Positions 51,338 through 60,975 are shown, counted from the first letter of the stretch. The stretch: DNA of 64,000 nucleotides from Bacteroidales bacterium (GCA_017550405.1 JAFZPH010000042.1:1-64000); one strand, 5' to 3'. Notes: generated by a model not told the origin, from the sequence alone. Numbers and translations are program-made.

Positions 51338-54262
51338 TTAGTAACCGAAGATGTCTTTGAGCGAGAGCTTCTTCACCTTGCCGAACTTGGCGAGGGCGTT
51401 GAAGTCCATGTCGGCTTCCTTGCCGAGGCACATGTAGACTTTCTTCTGTCCTTTGATGTACTTGTGGTTGAAGTTGATGACATCCTGCATGGTGACATTG
51501 GGATAGGCCTCGAAGAGCATCTTGGCATGGTTTTTCTTGGGGTTGAAGCCCATGCGCTCGTAGTAGAGGTAGCTGTTGATGATGCCCATCTTGGTGGTGC
51601 GTGCGGTGCGGATGGCACTGATTTCGGCTTCCTTGGCCATGTTGAAGTTGGCTTCGGCCACAGGCATTTGGTCAAAGAGCTCGTTGAAGGCGTTCATGGC
51701 ATCAATGAGCTTGTCGTTCTGGGTGGCGATGATGGCGGCATTGGTGAAGTAACCGTCCTTGTCGCTGGGAGTGGCATAGTAGCTCTGGGCGCTGTAGGCG
51801 AGGGAGCGTTTCTCGCGCATCTCCTGGAAGACGATGGCGTTCATCGAGCCACCGAAATATTCGTTGAAGATGTCCATGACGGCTTCGTTCTTGGTGTTGA
51901 ACTTCTCACCACGGAAGTGCTCGCGCATGTAGGTCTGGTTGGCGTTGTAGTCGACAAAGTAGACGATATTTTCATTCACAGCCTTGGGAGTGACTTTCTT
52001 GTTGGCGGGAGCCTTCTTGTTCATCTTGTAGGTGTAGTTGTTGGCCAGGGCGCGGAAGTTGTCGACGGTCTCGGGACCGTAGTAGAGGACGCGGTGCTTG
52101 TAGTTGAAGAGGCCGTGGAGGGCATCGGTGAGCTGCTGGCAGGTGTAGGCCTTCAACTGTGCTTCGCTGAGGATGTCGAGGGTGGGGGAGTCGGCACCGT
52201 AGGTACCGTAGTTGCCGAGGGCACGGAAGCAGTTCTGCTGGTTGTGCTTGGCGTTCTCACGGGCTTTGAGGGTACGGGCCACGAGCATCTGGAGTGCCTG
52301 GTCGTTGGGCTGGACATCGGTGATGATTTCGTCGACGAGGGCCATGGCTTTGGTCATGTTCTCGCTGAGGCCGCTGATGGAGATGTTGATGTTCTCATTG
52401 CCGACGCTGACACTGTAGTTGCAGGCCAGTTTATAGAACTCCTGCTGGAGCTGCTCGGGGGTGTGCTTGCTGGTGCCAAGGTATTCAAGCACGTCGGCGG
52501 CCAGGTCGAGGGTCTTGCCCAGTTGTCCGGCACGGTAGCCGAAGTCGAAGCGGTAGATGAGGTTGAAGGTCTTGTTCTCATTATTCTTCACATAGAGCAC
52601 TTCGGCGCCGTTCTTGAGTTTGGACTTGGTGAGGTCCTTGCTGAAGTCGACAAAGACCGGCTCGATGGGCTTTACTTGGCGGGCTTTGATTTCCTTGAGG
52701 AAGGCACTCTCGTTGTCACGACCCACCTCGATGGGGGTGATAGGAGGTTTGGAGACTTTGAGGATGGGCTCGGGTTCGCCTTTCAGCTTGTTGACGATAA
52801 CGTAGTTGTTGTCCTTGAAGAGGCGGTTGGCGAAGGCCACAAGCTCGCGCTTGGTAATCTTGGAGAGTTCGTTGATTTCGTTGCAGACGTCGCCCCAGTT
52901 GCGGTGTTCGACATAGGCATAGGCCATCTGGCTGGCGCGGCTGTTGTTGCTCTCGGCGCGCTTCATGATGGAGAGCTTCATGTTGTTGATGGCAGCTTCG
53001 AGCATCCAGTCGTCGAATTTGCCTTGCTTCACCAGTGCAATCTGCTCATCGAAGAGGGCCTGCACCTGCTCGAGGGTCTGGCCCTGCATGGGCTGACCGC
53101 CGAACATGAAGGCACCGTAGTCGTTGAGGGTGTAGGTGCCGGCGTAGGCGCCCATGCAACGCTGTTGCTGGTTGATGTTGAGGTCGATGAGACCGCACTT
53201 GCCGTTGTTGAGGACGCTCTCGAGGAGGTCGGCGAGCATGGCATCGTGGCTGCCGTTGCCGCTGTCGAGACGGTAGGCGCGGATGGTGTTCTCGGCATCA
53301 AGGCCGGTTACGGTCTTGGTGATGACAGAGGTGATGGGTTTCTCACGCTCGAACTTCAGTTCGGGAACAGGGCGAGACTCCATGTTGCCCCAGTACTTGT
53401 CGATGATGCGGATGGCCTGGTCGGGGTCGAAGTCGCCGGCCATGCTGATGCAGATGTTGTTGGGCACATAGTAGGTGGCGACGAAGTTGCGGATGTTGCG
53501 CATGGAGGGATTCTTGAGGTGCTCCTGGCTGCCGAGGGTGGTCTGATTGCCGTAGGGGTGGTGGGGGAAGAGGGCGGCAAACATGGCCTCGTTGGCTTTG
53601 CGGCCGTCCTTGGTGAGGGACATGTTCTTCTCCTCATAGATGGTCTCCAGCTCGGTGTGGAAAAGACGCAGGACGAGGTTTTGGAAACGGTCGGCCTGAA
53701 TCTCGCACCAGGTCTCCAACTGGTTGTTGGGGATGTTCTCGACATACATGGTGTAGTCGTTGCTGGTGAAGGCGTTGGTGCCGGTCGAGCCGATGGCGGT
53801 CATGGCCTTGTCGTACTCGTTGGCGACGGCAATCTTCGAGGCCTCGTAGCTTAGGCTGTCAATCATGTGGTAGATGGCAGCGCGGGTGGTGGGGTCGTTG
53901 AACATGCGGTAGGCTTCGAAGAGGTCTTCAATCTTCTGGATGAGGACTTTCTCCTTCTCCCAGTCGGTGGTGCCGAGCTTCTGGGTGCCCTTGAACATCA
54001 TGTGCTCGAGATAGTGTGCCAGACCGGTGGTCTCGTGCGGGTCGTTGCGCGAACCGGCACGCACGGCGATGTAGGTCTGGATTTTCGGAGCGTCTTTGTA
54101 AACGCTCATGAAGACTTTAAGACCGTTGTCCAACGTGTACTCGCGGACGTTCAGCGGGTCGTTGGGATAGGTCTTGTACTGATAGGTTTTCTGAGCCATC
54201 ATTGTGCCGCAGGTGAGGGCAAAGAAGGCCACAAAACAGCAGATAAAGCGTAGTTGTTTCAT
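51338..54262 (-). CDS. M16 family zinc metalloprotease (two-domain-pair)
   Basis: 974 residues with a signal peptide (about 1-23, ending MMAQ). The inverted zinc motif His83-x-x-Glu86-His87 (HYLEHMMF) follows the typical RAGSRNDPHETTGLAH entry. About 75 residues later TNAFTSNDYTMYVENIPN and ETIYEEKNMS complete the site. The second half is the non-catalytic M16C-like pair. Periplasmic or outer-membrane members degrade peptides. The length fits single-chain pitrilysin-type enzymes. It is a single-gene unit with its own promoter and terminator. Confidence 0.93.
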   Translation of the reverse strand: MKQLRFICCFVAFFALTCGTMMAQKTYQYKTYPNDPLNVREYTLDNGLKVFMSVYKDAPKIQTYIAVRAGSRNDPHETTGLAHYLEHMMFKGTQKLGTTDWEKEKVLIQKIEDLFEAYRMFNDPTTRAAIYHMIDSLSYEASKIAVANEYDKAMTAIGSTGTNAFTSNDYTMYVENIPNNQLETWCEIQADRFQNLVLRLFHTELETIYEEKNMSLTKDGRKANEAMFAALFPHHPYGNQTTLGSQEHLKNPSMRNIRNFVATYYVPNNICISMAGDFDPDQAIRIIDKYWGNMESRPVPELKFEREKPITSVITKTVTGLDAENTIRAYRLDSGNGSHDAMLADLLESVLNNGKCGLIDLNINQQQRCMGAYAGTYTLNDYGAFMFGGQPMQGQTLEQVQALFDEQIALVKQGKFDDWMLEAAINNMKLSIMKRAESNNSRASQMAYAYVEHRNWGDVCNEINELSKITKRELVAFANRLFKDNNYVIVNKLKGEPEPILKVSKPPITPIEVGRDNESAFLKEIKARQVKPIEPVFVDFSKDLTKSKLKNGAEVLYVKNNENKTFNLIYRFDFGYRAGQLGKTLDLAADVLEYLGTSKHTPEQLQQEFYKLACNYSVSVGNENINISISGLSENMTKAMALVDEIITDVQPNDQALQMLVARTLKARENAKHNQQNCFRALGNYGTYGADSPTLDILSEAQLKAYTCQQLTDALHGLFNYKHRVLYYGPETVDNFRALANNYTYKMNKKAPANKKVTPKAVNENIVYFVDYNANQTYMREHFRGEKFNTKNEAVMDIFNEYFGGSMNAIVFQEMREKRSLAYSAQSYYATPSDKDGYFTNAAIIATQNDKLIDAMNAFNELFDQMPVAEANFNMAKEAEISAIRTARTTKMGIINSYLYYERMGFNPKKNHAKMLFEAYPNVTMQDVINFNHKYIKGQKKVYMCLGKEADMDFNALAKFGKVKKLSLKDIFGY

Positions 54263-54318
54263 TGTATTTTATTGTTTGTTAATATATTGTGTCCAAATGT
54301 CGCAATATGTCAAGACTA

Positions 54319-54326
54319 CAAAGATA
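54319..54326 (-). promoter_or_regulatory. -7 box of the M16 protease gene
   Basis: The minus strand reads TATCTTTG about 57 bases before the ATG. Confidence 0.6.
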
Positions 54327-54456
54327 CACATTTTTGTTGAATTGAAAAGTGAAAAAAATGGATTCGGTTACAAATTGAACGCTTGCCGCACGCAGTTGGT
54401 TCATGGTTTCTACATTCGTACTACGATTAATCACCGATACTTCCACGTTCGTTTAA

Positions 54457-54511
54457 CGATACTCTATCGTCGAAATATCGTTGATGTATCGTTGAAGTAT
54501 CGTTGATATGA
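54457..54511 (+). repeat. Five tandem 11-bp units (TCGTTGAWGTA type)
   Basis: The units are ACGATACTCTA, TCGTCGAAATA, TCGTTGATGTA, TCGTTGAAGTA and TCGTTGATATG, each 11 bp with no gaps. The same period and the TATCGTT core occur inside both 101-bp elements at 10102 and 34100. The array lies between two divergent promoters (54319 minus, 54616 plus). The rest of 54263-54693 shows no gene. Confidence 0.75.
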
Positions 54512-54615
54512 TGGTGCAACCCAGTCGGCATTGTGGCTTCCCTTTGTTGAAAAAAAACTTGTGAGAATATCGTGGATGGGATGCAATTTTTTTTGTGTAT
54601 GTGCTTTTAATGTTG

Positions 54616-54623
54616 TATCTTTG
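54616..54623 (+). promoter_or_regulatory. -7 box of the coiled-coil repeat gene
   Basis: TATCTTTG, 70 bases before the ATG at 54694. Confidence 0.6.
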
Positions 54624-54693
54624 AAGATAATTTTGCGCTGAATGTTTCGGTGCAAGTTTTTTGTATTCAGAGAAATAATATAAGCACATTAGT

Positions 54694-55827
54694 ATGAAAG
54701 ACACTGGAAACTTGCTTTTGGAGGGCATGGAGAGGCTTGGTTTGATAGCCGCCCGTATCAGACAAAATCAGGGGCCAATACCCCAAATTGAGATTGACAT
54801 CATTCTGCAGGAGTTGCGCAATCTCTATATGGAAGCGCTTAAATTGGAAGCAGAAGAGATAAAGCCGGCTGCTGCCGACCCCGACATGATGGCTGCCGAG
54901 GCCAAGCGTCAGGCAGAGCAGGAGGCCGCCCGCAAGGCTGCCGAAGCCCAACGCAAGGCAGAAGAAGAGGCCGCCCGCAAGGCCGCCGAGGCCAAGCGTC
55001 AAGCTGAGGAGGAGGCCGCCCGCAAAGCCGCCGAAGCCAAGCGTCAAGCTGAAGAGGAGGCTGCCCGCAAAGCCGCCGAGGCCAAGCGCCAAGCTGAAGA
55101 GGAGGCCCGCAAGGCTGCCGAAGCCAAGCGTCAAGCCGAGGAGGAGGCCCGCAAGGCTGCCGAAGCCAAGCGTCAAGCTGAGGAAGAGGCCGCCCGCAAG
55201 GCTGCCGAAGCCCAGCGCAAGGCTGAGGAGGAGGCTGCCCGCAAGGCTGCCGAAGCCCAACGCAAGGCTGAGGAGGAAGCCGCCCGCAAGGCTGCTGCCG
55301 AAGAGTTGAAACCCATCTTCGCTCCCGAGCCAGCCGACCAGGAAGCGGCCCCGGTGATCGAGCCTATGATGGAGAAGATAGAGGGGAACCCCAACGATGA
55401 GCTGTTCGCGGACGAGCCCGCCGCACCGGCTAAACCGGCCAAGCAGACCAAGGCCAAAAGCCAGGAGTCCTCGCTGTTTGACTATTTCAAGAACAGCAGT
55501 GAAGAGGATCAGCCGAGGGTCCGCACACTGGCCGACACCCTCAACAAGAACAGCCGTAATGTGGAGGAGCAGTTGGAAACCCGTGTGAACGCCAAGAAGG
55601 TGGATGACCTGCGTACAATCATCAATATCAACGATAAGTTCAGCTTCATGAGTGAACTGTTCCACAACAACATGAAGGCATACAACGACTTCATTCTGCG
55701 CCTGAACAGCTATACCGACCGCGAGGAGGCTTTGGCCTATGTGGCAGAGGTGGCGGCACAGTATATGTGGCATGAGAACTCGATGGTAGTGAAAAGTTTC
55801 TACAAGGTGTTCGACCGCAAGTTCTAA
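54694..55827 (+). CDS. TolA-like Ala/Glu/Lys repeat coiled-coil protein
   Basis: 377 residues, no signal peptide. The N-terminus (1-60) is a short helical domain (LLEGMERLGLIAARIRQNQG). Residues about 65-205 are near-identical 13-15-residue repeats of the form EEEAARKAAEAKRQA, a long charged helix as in TolA. Residues 285-377 form a conserved-looking globular end (RTLADTLNKNS, LRTIININDKFSFMSELFHN, YNDFILRLNSYTDREEALAY). That end resembles C-terminal regions of Bacteroidetes proteins encoded before gmk, but I cannot name the family. The DNA repeats in 54890-55300 are likely to vary in number between strains. gmk starts 62 bases later. Confidence 0.75.
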   Translation: MKDTGNLLLEGMERLGLIAARIRQNQGPIPQIEIDIILQELRNLYMEALKLEAEEIKPAAADPDMMAAEAKRQAEQEAARKAAEAQRKAEEEAARKAAEAKRQAEEEAARKAAEAKRQAEEEAARKAAEAKRQAEEEARKAAEAKRQAEEEARKAAEAKRQAEEEAARKAAEAQRKAEEEAARKAAEAQRKAEEEAARKAAAEELKPIFAPEPADQEAAPVIEPMMEKIEGNPNDELFADEPAAPAKPAKQTKAKSQESSLFDYFKNSSEEDQPRVRTLADTLNKNSRNVEEQLETRVNAKKVDDLRTIININDKFSFMSELFHNNMKAYNDFILRLNSYTDREEALAYVAEVAAQYMWHENSMVVKSFYKVFDRKF

Positions 55828-55889
55828 ATGTACAATCCTCTGCAAGCAAACAAACGTTTTTCATCCCCTGCAAAACTAACCGACTCATT

Positions 55890-56459
55890 ATGAATAATCG
55901 CAAAGCCATCTTGTTCTCGGCCCCTTCGGGCAGCGGCAAGACCACTATCATCAGAGAGATATTGAAACGTTTCGACTGTTTCGAGTTTTCCATATCGGCC
56001 ACCAGCCGCCAGGCCCGCGAAGGCGAGCAGGACGGTGTGGACTATTACTTCCTTACACCCGACGAGTTTGAGAAAAGGGTGAATGAAGGGTTGTTCCTGG
56101 AATGGGAAGAGGTGTATGCCGGCATCCGCTATGGTACGTTGAAGTCGGAGATTGACCGCATCTGGAGCAACGGGCATGTCATCATCTTCGATGTGGACGT
56201 GAACGGAGGCATGAATATCAAGAAGTATTTCGGCTCCGAGGCGTTGGCACTCTTCATCATGCCCCCCAGTATTGAGGTGCTTGAGATGCGTCTGCGCAAC
56301 CGCGGCACCGAGAGCGAGGAGGCTATTGCAAAACGGCTTGCCCGCAGTGCCGCCGAGCTGAAGATGGCCGACAGGTTCGATGTGACCATCCTGAACGACG
56401 ATCTGGGCCGTGCGGTGGACGAGACACAGCGCGTGATAAACAACTACCTCAGCAGATGA
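55890..56459 (+). CDS. gmk: Guanylate kinase
   Basis: 189 residues. The P-loop is FSAPSGSGKTTI at the N-terminus. The GMP-binding part includes SATSRQAREGEQDGVDYYF and FLEWEEVYAGIRYGT, and the lid/ATP region includes RLRNRGTESEEAIAKRL. It converts GMP to GDP with ATP. It lies 18 bases before mreC and is likely transcribed together with the mre genes. Confidence 0.96.
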   Translation: MNNRKAILFSAPSGSGKTTIIREILKRFDCFEFSISATSRQAREGEQDGVDYYFLTPDEFEKRVNEGLFLEWEEVYAGIRYGTLKSEIDRIWSNGHVIIFDVDVNGGMNIKKYFGSEALALFIMPPSIEVLEMRLRNRGTESEEAIAKRLARSAAELKMADRFDVTILNDDLGRAVDETQRVINNYLSR

Positions 56460-56477
56460 TAATCAAGAAATAAGAGA

Positions 56478-57320
56478 ATGGACGCACTACTGGCTTTTAT
56501 CAAACGGTACAATTTCGTCTTCGTCTTCCTGCTGTTGGAGATACTGGCAATCATCTTCATTGTCCAGAACAGCAACTACCAGGGTTCGAAGATTGTGCAT
56601 GCAGGCAATGCCTTGGCAGGGAGGTGCTACGGCACCCTCTCGCTGGTGGGCGATTATTTCGGGCTGCGTAAGGAGAATGAACGTCTGGCGGAGGAGAACG
56701 CTTCGCTGCGGGCTCAACTGGAGTCGTCGTATATCAGCTACAATCTCCGTGAGTTCACACGCGAGGACACCGTTTACAAACAGCGTTACAGCTACACAGA
56801 GGCCCGCGTGATAAAGAATTCGTGGAACCGGCGCAACAATTACATTATGATTAACAAAGGCCGCAAGCAGGGCATCAAGCTTGACCAGGCGGTCATCTCG
56901 CCGCAGGGGATCGTGGGCGTGGTGGTGAACACCACCGACAATTTCTCCACGGTTATGCCGGTGCTGCATTCCAACAGCCGTAACAGTGTCAAGATTGGCC
57001 GTATCAACACCAACGGCTCGCTGGTATGGCGTGGGGGCGATTTCCGTTATGCCACGTTGATAGACATCCCTACCACGTATAAACTCTTCCCCAACGATAC
57101 GATAGTGACCAGCGGCATGGCCAACGATTTCCCCGAAGGGGTGATGGTGGGCTTTGTGGAGCAGGCCGTGAGCGAGAAGGGGAGCGGGTTCTACACCATC
57201 AAGGTAAGGCTGGCCACCGAGTTCACCAAGTTGGACCATGTTTATATTATCGACAACCGGTTCAAGGCTGAACAGGATTCGCTCATTGCCTGGACTAAGA
57301 AAGAGGAGGAGCAGTTATGA
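56478..57320 (+). CDS. mreC: Rod shape-determining protein MreC
   Basis: 280 residues. One N-terminal membrane helix (FVFVFLLLEILAIIFIV), a coiled coil around residues 65-85 (LRKENERLAEENASLRAQLE), then the MreC beta domains (VIKNSWNRRNNYIMINKGRK, GVVGVVVN-type segment, LIDIPTTYKLFPNDTIVTSG). It is periplasmic and links the cytoplasmic MreB to the cell-wall synthases. mreB itself is not in the window. It overlaps mreD by four bases. Confidence 0.93.
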   Translation: MDALLAFIKRYNFVFVFLLLEILAIIFIVQNSNYQGSKIVHAGNALAGRCYGTLSLVGDYFGLRKENERLAEENASLRAQLESSYISYNLREFTREDTVYKQRYSYTEARVIKNSWNRRNNYIMINKGRKQGIKLDQAVISPQGIVGVVVNTTDNFSTVMPVLHSNSRNSVKIGRINTNGSLVWRGGDFRYATLIDIPTTYKLFPNDTIVTSGMANDFPEGVMVGFVEQAVSEKGSGFYTIKVRLATEFTKLDHVYIIDNRFKAEQDSLIAWTKKEEEQL

Positions 57321-57835
57321 CAAAGTTGGTGCTAACTAATATTTTCCGTTTTCTGTTGCTTATCGTGCTGCAGATTTTGCTGATTAACTATGTCAGTTTC
57401 GGTGGGTACCTGATACCGTTCATCTATATTCTTGCGGTGCTGATGCTGCCCACGCGTCTGGGCAATATCCCGCTGTTGCTGATAGCCTTTGCCGCTGGCG
57501 CCATTGTGGACATCTTCTGCAATATTCCCGGCTTCCACACCTTCAGCTGTACGATGATGGCTTTTATCCGGGTGGTGCTGGGCAACAGGATGTTGACACG
57601 TGACGATCCGGCCGAGGCTGTCATTGATGTACCCAGTGCATACACCGTTCCGGCACAGACCTTCGCGCTGTACCTTTTTGTGATGGCATTGGTGTACAGT
57701 TTCTCCTATTGTATGCTTGAGGCTTTCAGCTTCGGCAATTTCTGGATGACCATGCTCTCGATGATTCTCGACACCGTGGCCACCTGGGTCTTGATGATGC
57801 TGAGCCAGTTGTTGATTTCACCCAAAAAGAGATAA
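57317..57835 (+). CDS. mreD: Rod shape-determining protein MreD
   Basis: 172 residues of mostly hydrophobic sequence with five or so membrane segments (IFRFLLLIVLQILLINYVSF, FIYILAVLMLPTRLG, LLIAFAAGAIVDIFC, FALYLFVMALVYSFSYCML, MLSMILDTVATWVLMML). It overlaps mreC by four bases, the standard order, and porZ begins five bases later. It supports cell elongation at the inner membrane. Confidence 0.88.
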   Translation: MTKLVLTNIFRFLLLIVLQILLINYVSFGGYLIPFIYILAVLMLPTRLGNIPLLLIAFAAGAIVDIFCNIPGFHTFSCTMMAFIRVVLGNRMLTRDDPAEAVIDVPSAYTVPAQTFALYLFVMALVYSFSYCMLEAFSFGNFWMTMLSMILDTVATWVLMMLSQLLISPKKR

Positions 57836-57840
57836 GAGCC

Positions 57841-60162
57841 ATGAGACGTGTCGTACTGTTGATGCTGATGATAGCAACGGGATATGCCGCTTCCGGTCAG
57901 TCGGCAATAGGTCAGTGGCTGGACCACAACTCATTCATCGCTGTCCGCAAGGTGTGCGTTGGAGAGGGTGAGGTGTATGCCGCCACCCGCATGTCGCTGT
58001 TCCGTTATGATGTGGCAGAGAATGTGGTGAAGCCCATGACCAAAGTGAACGGACTGACAGATGTGGGCATCAGCACGATGGCATATAATCCCGCCACCCA
58101 AATGCTTGCCGTGGCATACAATAACTCGGGTCTGGACCTTGTCCACAAAGGTCAGGTGCACCATATCGCCGACATCCATTACTCCGGTATCGGGGGTGAC
58201 AAGAAGGTGTACAATATCCGCTTCCTTGGCCGCAAGGTTTATCTGGCAACAGGTTTCGGCGTGGTGGTGGTGGATGCCGACCGCCACGAGATAGAGGAGA
58301 CCTACTATCTGGATCCCGACGGAGAGGGCGGTGTGGTATATGATATCGCATTCACCGACAGTCTCGTCGTGGCGGCAACAGACCGGGGCATGATGACAGC
58401 CCCCAAGGGAAGCCAACGTCTGCATATCTACGAGTCTTGGACGCTGGATACGGTCTCTCCTCTCGCCGGGATGTCAGTCAGGATGCTCGAGGTGAGCCCA
58501 TGGGCGCTGGTGGCTGCTGCCTGTACCACCAATCCCGACAGTATGACGGTGTTCTTTCAATATGACAACAGTTGGGACACACTGGCCATCGGCAGGGTTC
58601 GCTCGCTCAAGTGCCATAATGGGTTAGTTATCCTCAATCGCTTCAACCGCATAGATATTTTCAACGATCGCTTTGAGTGCAAGTATTCGCTGGTAGAATT
58701 GCCTGAATACGGTCTTGCCATCGAGGATGTCGACGTCGATGCCGACGGCACTCTCTGGATGGGGCATGTATGGGCGGGACTCATTCAATCCCCCCGAAGT
58801 TATACCACCTTCACTTCTCATTCGCCCGTCGGCCCTACCAACGACGATTATGTCTACAGCCTTACAGCTACGTCGAGCAGCCTGTATCTATGTCCCGGCG
58901 GCAAGAAACCCACCTACGAGAGTGCACTGCTCCCCGGGTCGCTTTCCATCTATGAAAAAGGGGAGTGGTCGCAAATCACCAAGTCCGAAGGCATTCCCGA
59001 TTATCAGGATGTCCTCTACATGGCCGTCGACCCCAAAGACCGTAAGCACATCTCTGCCACGTCGTGGGGCTATGGTGTGCTCGACGTCCACGACAAGGTC
59101 ATCGACACCCTCTTCGACCAGACCAATAGCCAGGGGGCTCTTGTCCCCTACACAAGCGGCTCGTTCACTCATCTGCGTGTCTCGGGTCTCGCTTACGACA
59201 AGCAAGGTAACCTCTGGATTACCAATTCGCTGATCGACCGCGGCCTTGCTGTTCGTTACCATGACGGCTCTTGGCGCAATTTCGATATCAGTCCCATCAT
59301 TCAAGGCTTGGCCATCGACAAGAAGGAAATTGACAAACTGGTGTGGGACAGCGTCACTGATTATAAATGGTTTATTGGCAAAGCGAACCGCATCTATGTA
59401 CACGACGGCGTGAACAAACTGGCCTATGTCAACCCCAACAATGGCAGCAAACTGGAGACCCACACCGTCACCTGCTTGGTTCAGGACCGCTCGGGAGACC
59501 TTTGGTTCGGCACCGACAAGGGCATTAAGGTCATCTACGACGGATACCGTGCCTTTGCCAATGGCGGCAGGGGAGAGATGGCGCCTGTCAACTGCAGCAA
59601 CATCCTCTACAACGAGGACGGCATTAACGAGTACCTCATGGCCTATGAGAGCATCACCTGCATGGCCGTCGACGGAGCCAACCGTAAGTGGGTGGGCACC
59701 TCCAACAACGGCCTTTACCTGATTTCCGCCAACGGGTTGGAACAGCTGCACCATTTCACTACGGCCAACAGCCCGCTGGCATCGGACAAGATTGTCGCCC
59801 TTGCCGTCCATCCTGAGAGCGGAGTGGTATACATCGGTACCGACATGGGGCTGCAGTCCTACCGCTCTACCGCCACAGTGGCCTATGCCGAGCCTATGGC
59901 GGACATCCATGCCTTTCCCAATCCTGTCCGTCCCGGTTACGACGGTCCCATCGCTGTCAAAGGCTTCACACGCGACGCACTGGTGCATATCACCGATACC
60001 CGCGGACATGTGGTGCATTCTGCTACCGCTTTCGGCGGCCAGACGGTGTGGGATGGCCGCAACCAGCAAGGAGAGCCTGTGGCCAGCGGCACTTATTTTG
60101 TCTTCGCTTCCGACTCGTCGGGCAACATGCGCTCTGTGGCCAAAATACTCATCCTCCGATAA
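57841..60162 (+). CDS. porZ: PorZ, type IX secretion attachment-complex protein
   Basis: 773 residues, the expected length. A signal peptide (MRRVVLLMLM to ASGQ) is followed by the PorZ start IGQWLDHNSFIAVRKV. Two large beta-propeller regions follow, with repeated DGTLWMGHVWAGL, GNLWITNS, DLWFGTDKGIKVIYDG and RKWVGTSNNGLYLIS blades. The C-terminus (FPNPVRPGY, WDGRNQQGEPVASGTYFV, SVAKILILR) is a sorting-domain-like module. PorZ sits on the cell surface with PorU, PorV and PorQ and helps supply A-LPS to the sortase. Its place right after mreD, with the many T9SS cargo genes nearby, supports the call. Confidence 0.85.
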   Translation: MRRVVLLMLMIATGYAASGQSAIGQWLDHNSFIAVRKVCVGEGEVYAATRMSLFRYDVAENVVKPMTKVNGLTDVGISTMAYNPATQMLAVAYNNSGLDLVHKGQVHHIADIHYSGIGGDKKVYNIRFLGRKVYLATGFGVVVVDADRHEIEETYYLDPDGEGGVVYDIAFTDSLVVAATDRGMMTAPKGSQRLHIYESWTLDTVSPLAGMSVRMLEVSPWALVAAACTTNPDSMTVFFQYDNSWDTLAIGRVRSLKCHNGLVILNRFNRIDIFNDRFECKYSLVELPEYGLAIEDVDVDADGTLWMGHVWAGLIQSPRSYTTFTSHSPVGPTNDDYVYSLTATSSSLYLCPGGKKPTYESALLPGSLSIYEKGEWSQITKSEGIPDYQDVLYMAVDPKDRKHISATSWGYGVLDVHDKVIDTLFDQTNSQGALVPYTSGSFTHLRVSGLAYDKQGNLWITNSLIDRGLAVRYHDGSWRNFDISPIIQGLAIDKKEIDKLVWDSVTDYKWFIGKANRIYVHDGVNKLAYVNPNNGSKLETHTVTCLVQDRSGDLWFGTDKGIKVIYDGYRAFANGGRGEMAPVNCSNILYNEDGINEYLMAYESITCMAVDGANRKWVGTSNNGLYLISANGLEQLHHFTTANSPLASDKIVALAVHPESGVVYIGTDMGLQSYRSTATVAYAEPMADIHAFPNPVRPGYDGPIAVKGFTRDALVHITDTRGHVVHSATAFGGQTVWDGRNQQGEPVASGTYFVFASDSSGNMRSVAKILILR

Positions 60163-60226
60163 GGGGTCGTAGCAAGAATATAAACGCGATAAATCTCATC
60201 ATTCATCATTCTAAATTCACCACTCG

Positions 60227-60958
60227 TTGATACCTACCCTCTCCACACCCGCCCTTGTGTTGCACACCACAGCCTACTCCGAGACCTCGGTGATTGCTAA
60301 GATTTTCACCCGTCAGTTGGGGGTGCGTTCATATATCTTGAAAGGGGTGCGAAAAGGGGGCAGCCGAACCAAGCAGAATCTGTTGCAGCCACTCAGCTAT
60401 CTCGACTTGGTGGTATACAACAACCCCAAAACCTCCATCAACTACCTCAAGGAGGTGGCTCCCCACAAGGGCATTCCACAAAGCCTGGCGACGGCAAGGG
60501 TTGACGAAATGTCGCGTCACGCCATGCGGTTCTTCATGACAGAATTACTGTACAAAACACTCCGCGAGGAAGAACCCATGCCCGACCTGTTTGACTATGT
60601 CGTCAGTATGGCACACTCTCAATCAGCCACAGTCAACGGCCAGTCGCCCATCCTTTTTATGCTCTCCGTCTCGCGCCATCTGGGCATTGAACCCTTGGAC
60701 AACTATTGCTCGCGCGAGCCGCTGTTCGACATGCTTAGCGGCCGGTTCCAGTATGCCGGTGAGCAAACCCTCGACCCCTCCACTTCCCAACTGTTGCATT
60801 ACTATCTGCAACACCTCCACGACGGAACGCCCGCACCTGTGGCCACCCTCGCCCAGCGTACCGAGCTTATCAACCGTCTGCTAGAATATTTCCAGATGCA
60901 CCTCAGCGAGTTCCGCAACTTCAAGTCGCACGAAATCTTACATACCGTATTACAATAA
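60227..60958 (+). CDS. recO: DNA repair protein RecO
   Basis: 243 residues beginning with TTG at 60227, the only start that preserves the family's N-terminal ALVLHTTAYSETSVIAKIFT. The N-terminal OB-fold includes GVRSYILKGVRKG and LLQPLSYLDLVVY, and the C-terminal helical part ends SHEILHTVL. RecO loads RecA with RecF and RecR during gap repair. It follows porZ at 64 bases and precedes the subtilase by 17 bases. Confidence 0.88.
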   Translation: MIPTLSTPALVLHTTAYSETSVIAKIFTRQLGVRSYILKGVRKGGSRTKQNLLQPLSYLDLVVYNNPKTSINYLKEVAPHKGIPQSLATARVDEMSRHAMRFFMTELLYKTLREEEPMPDLFDYVVSMAHSQSATVNGQSPILFMLSVSRHLGIEPLDNYCSREPLFDMLSGRFQYAGEQTLDPSTSQLLHYYLQHLHDGTPAPVATLAQRTELINRLLEYFQMHLSEFRNFKSHEILHTVLQ

Positions 60959-60975
60959 TAAAATCAACAACTATT

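Noticed and set aside
51323-53854. Plus-strand open frame of 843 codons
   Set aside because: It is the antisense shadow of the M16 protease. The protein is Val/Gly/Leu/Glu-rich without motifs, while the minus strand has a signal peptide, zinc motif and terminator.
54457-54511. CRISPR-like array
   Set aside because: The units are 11 bp and contiguous with no spacers, and no cas genes occur in the window.
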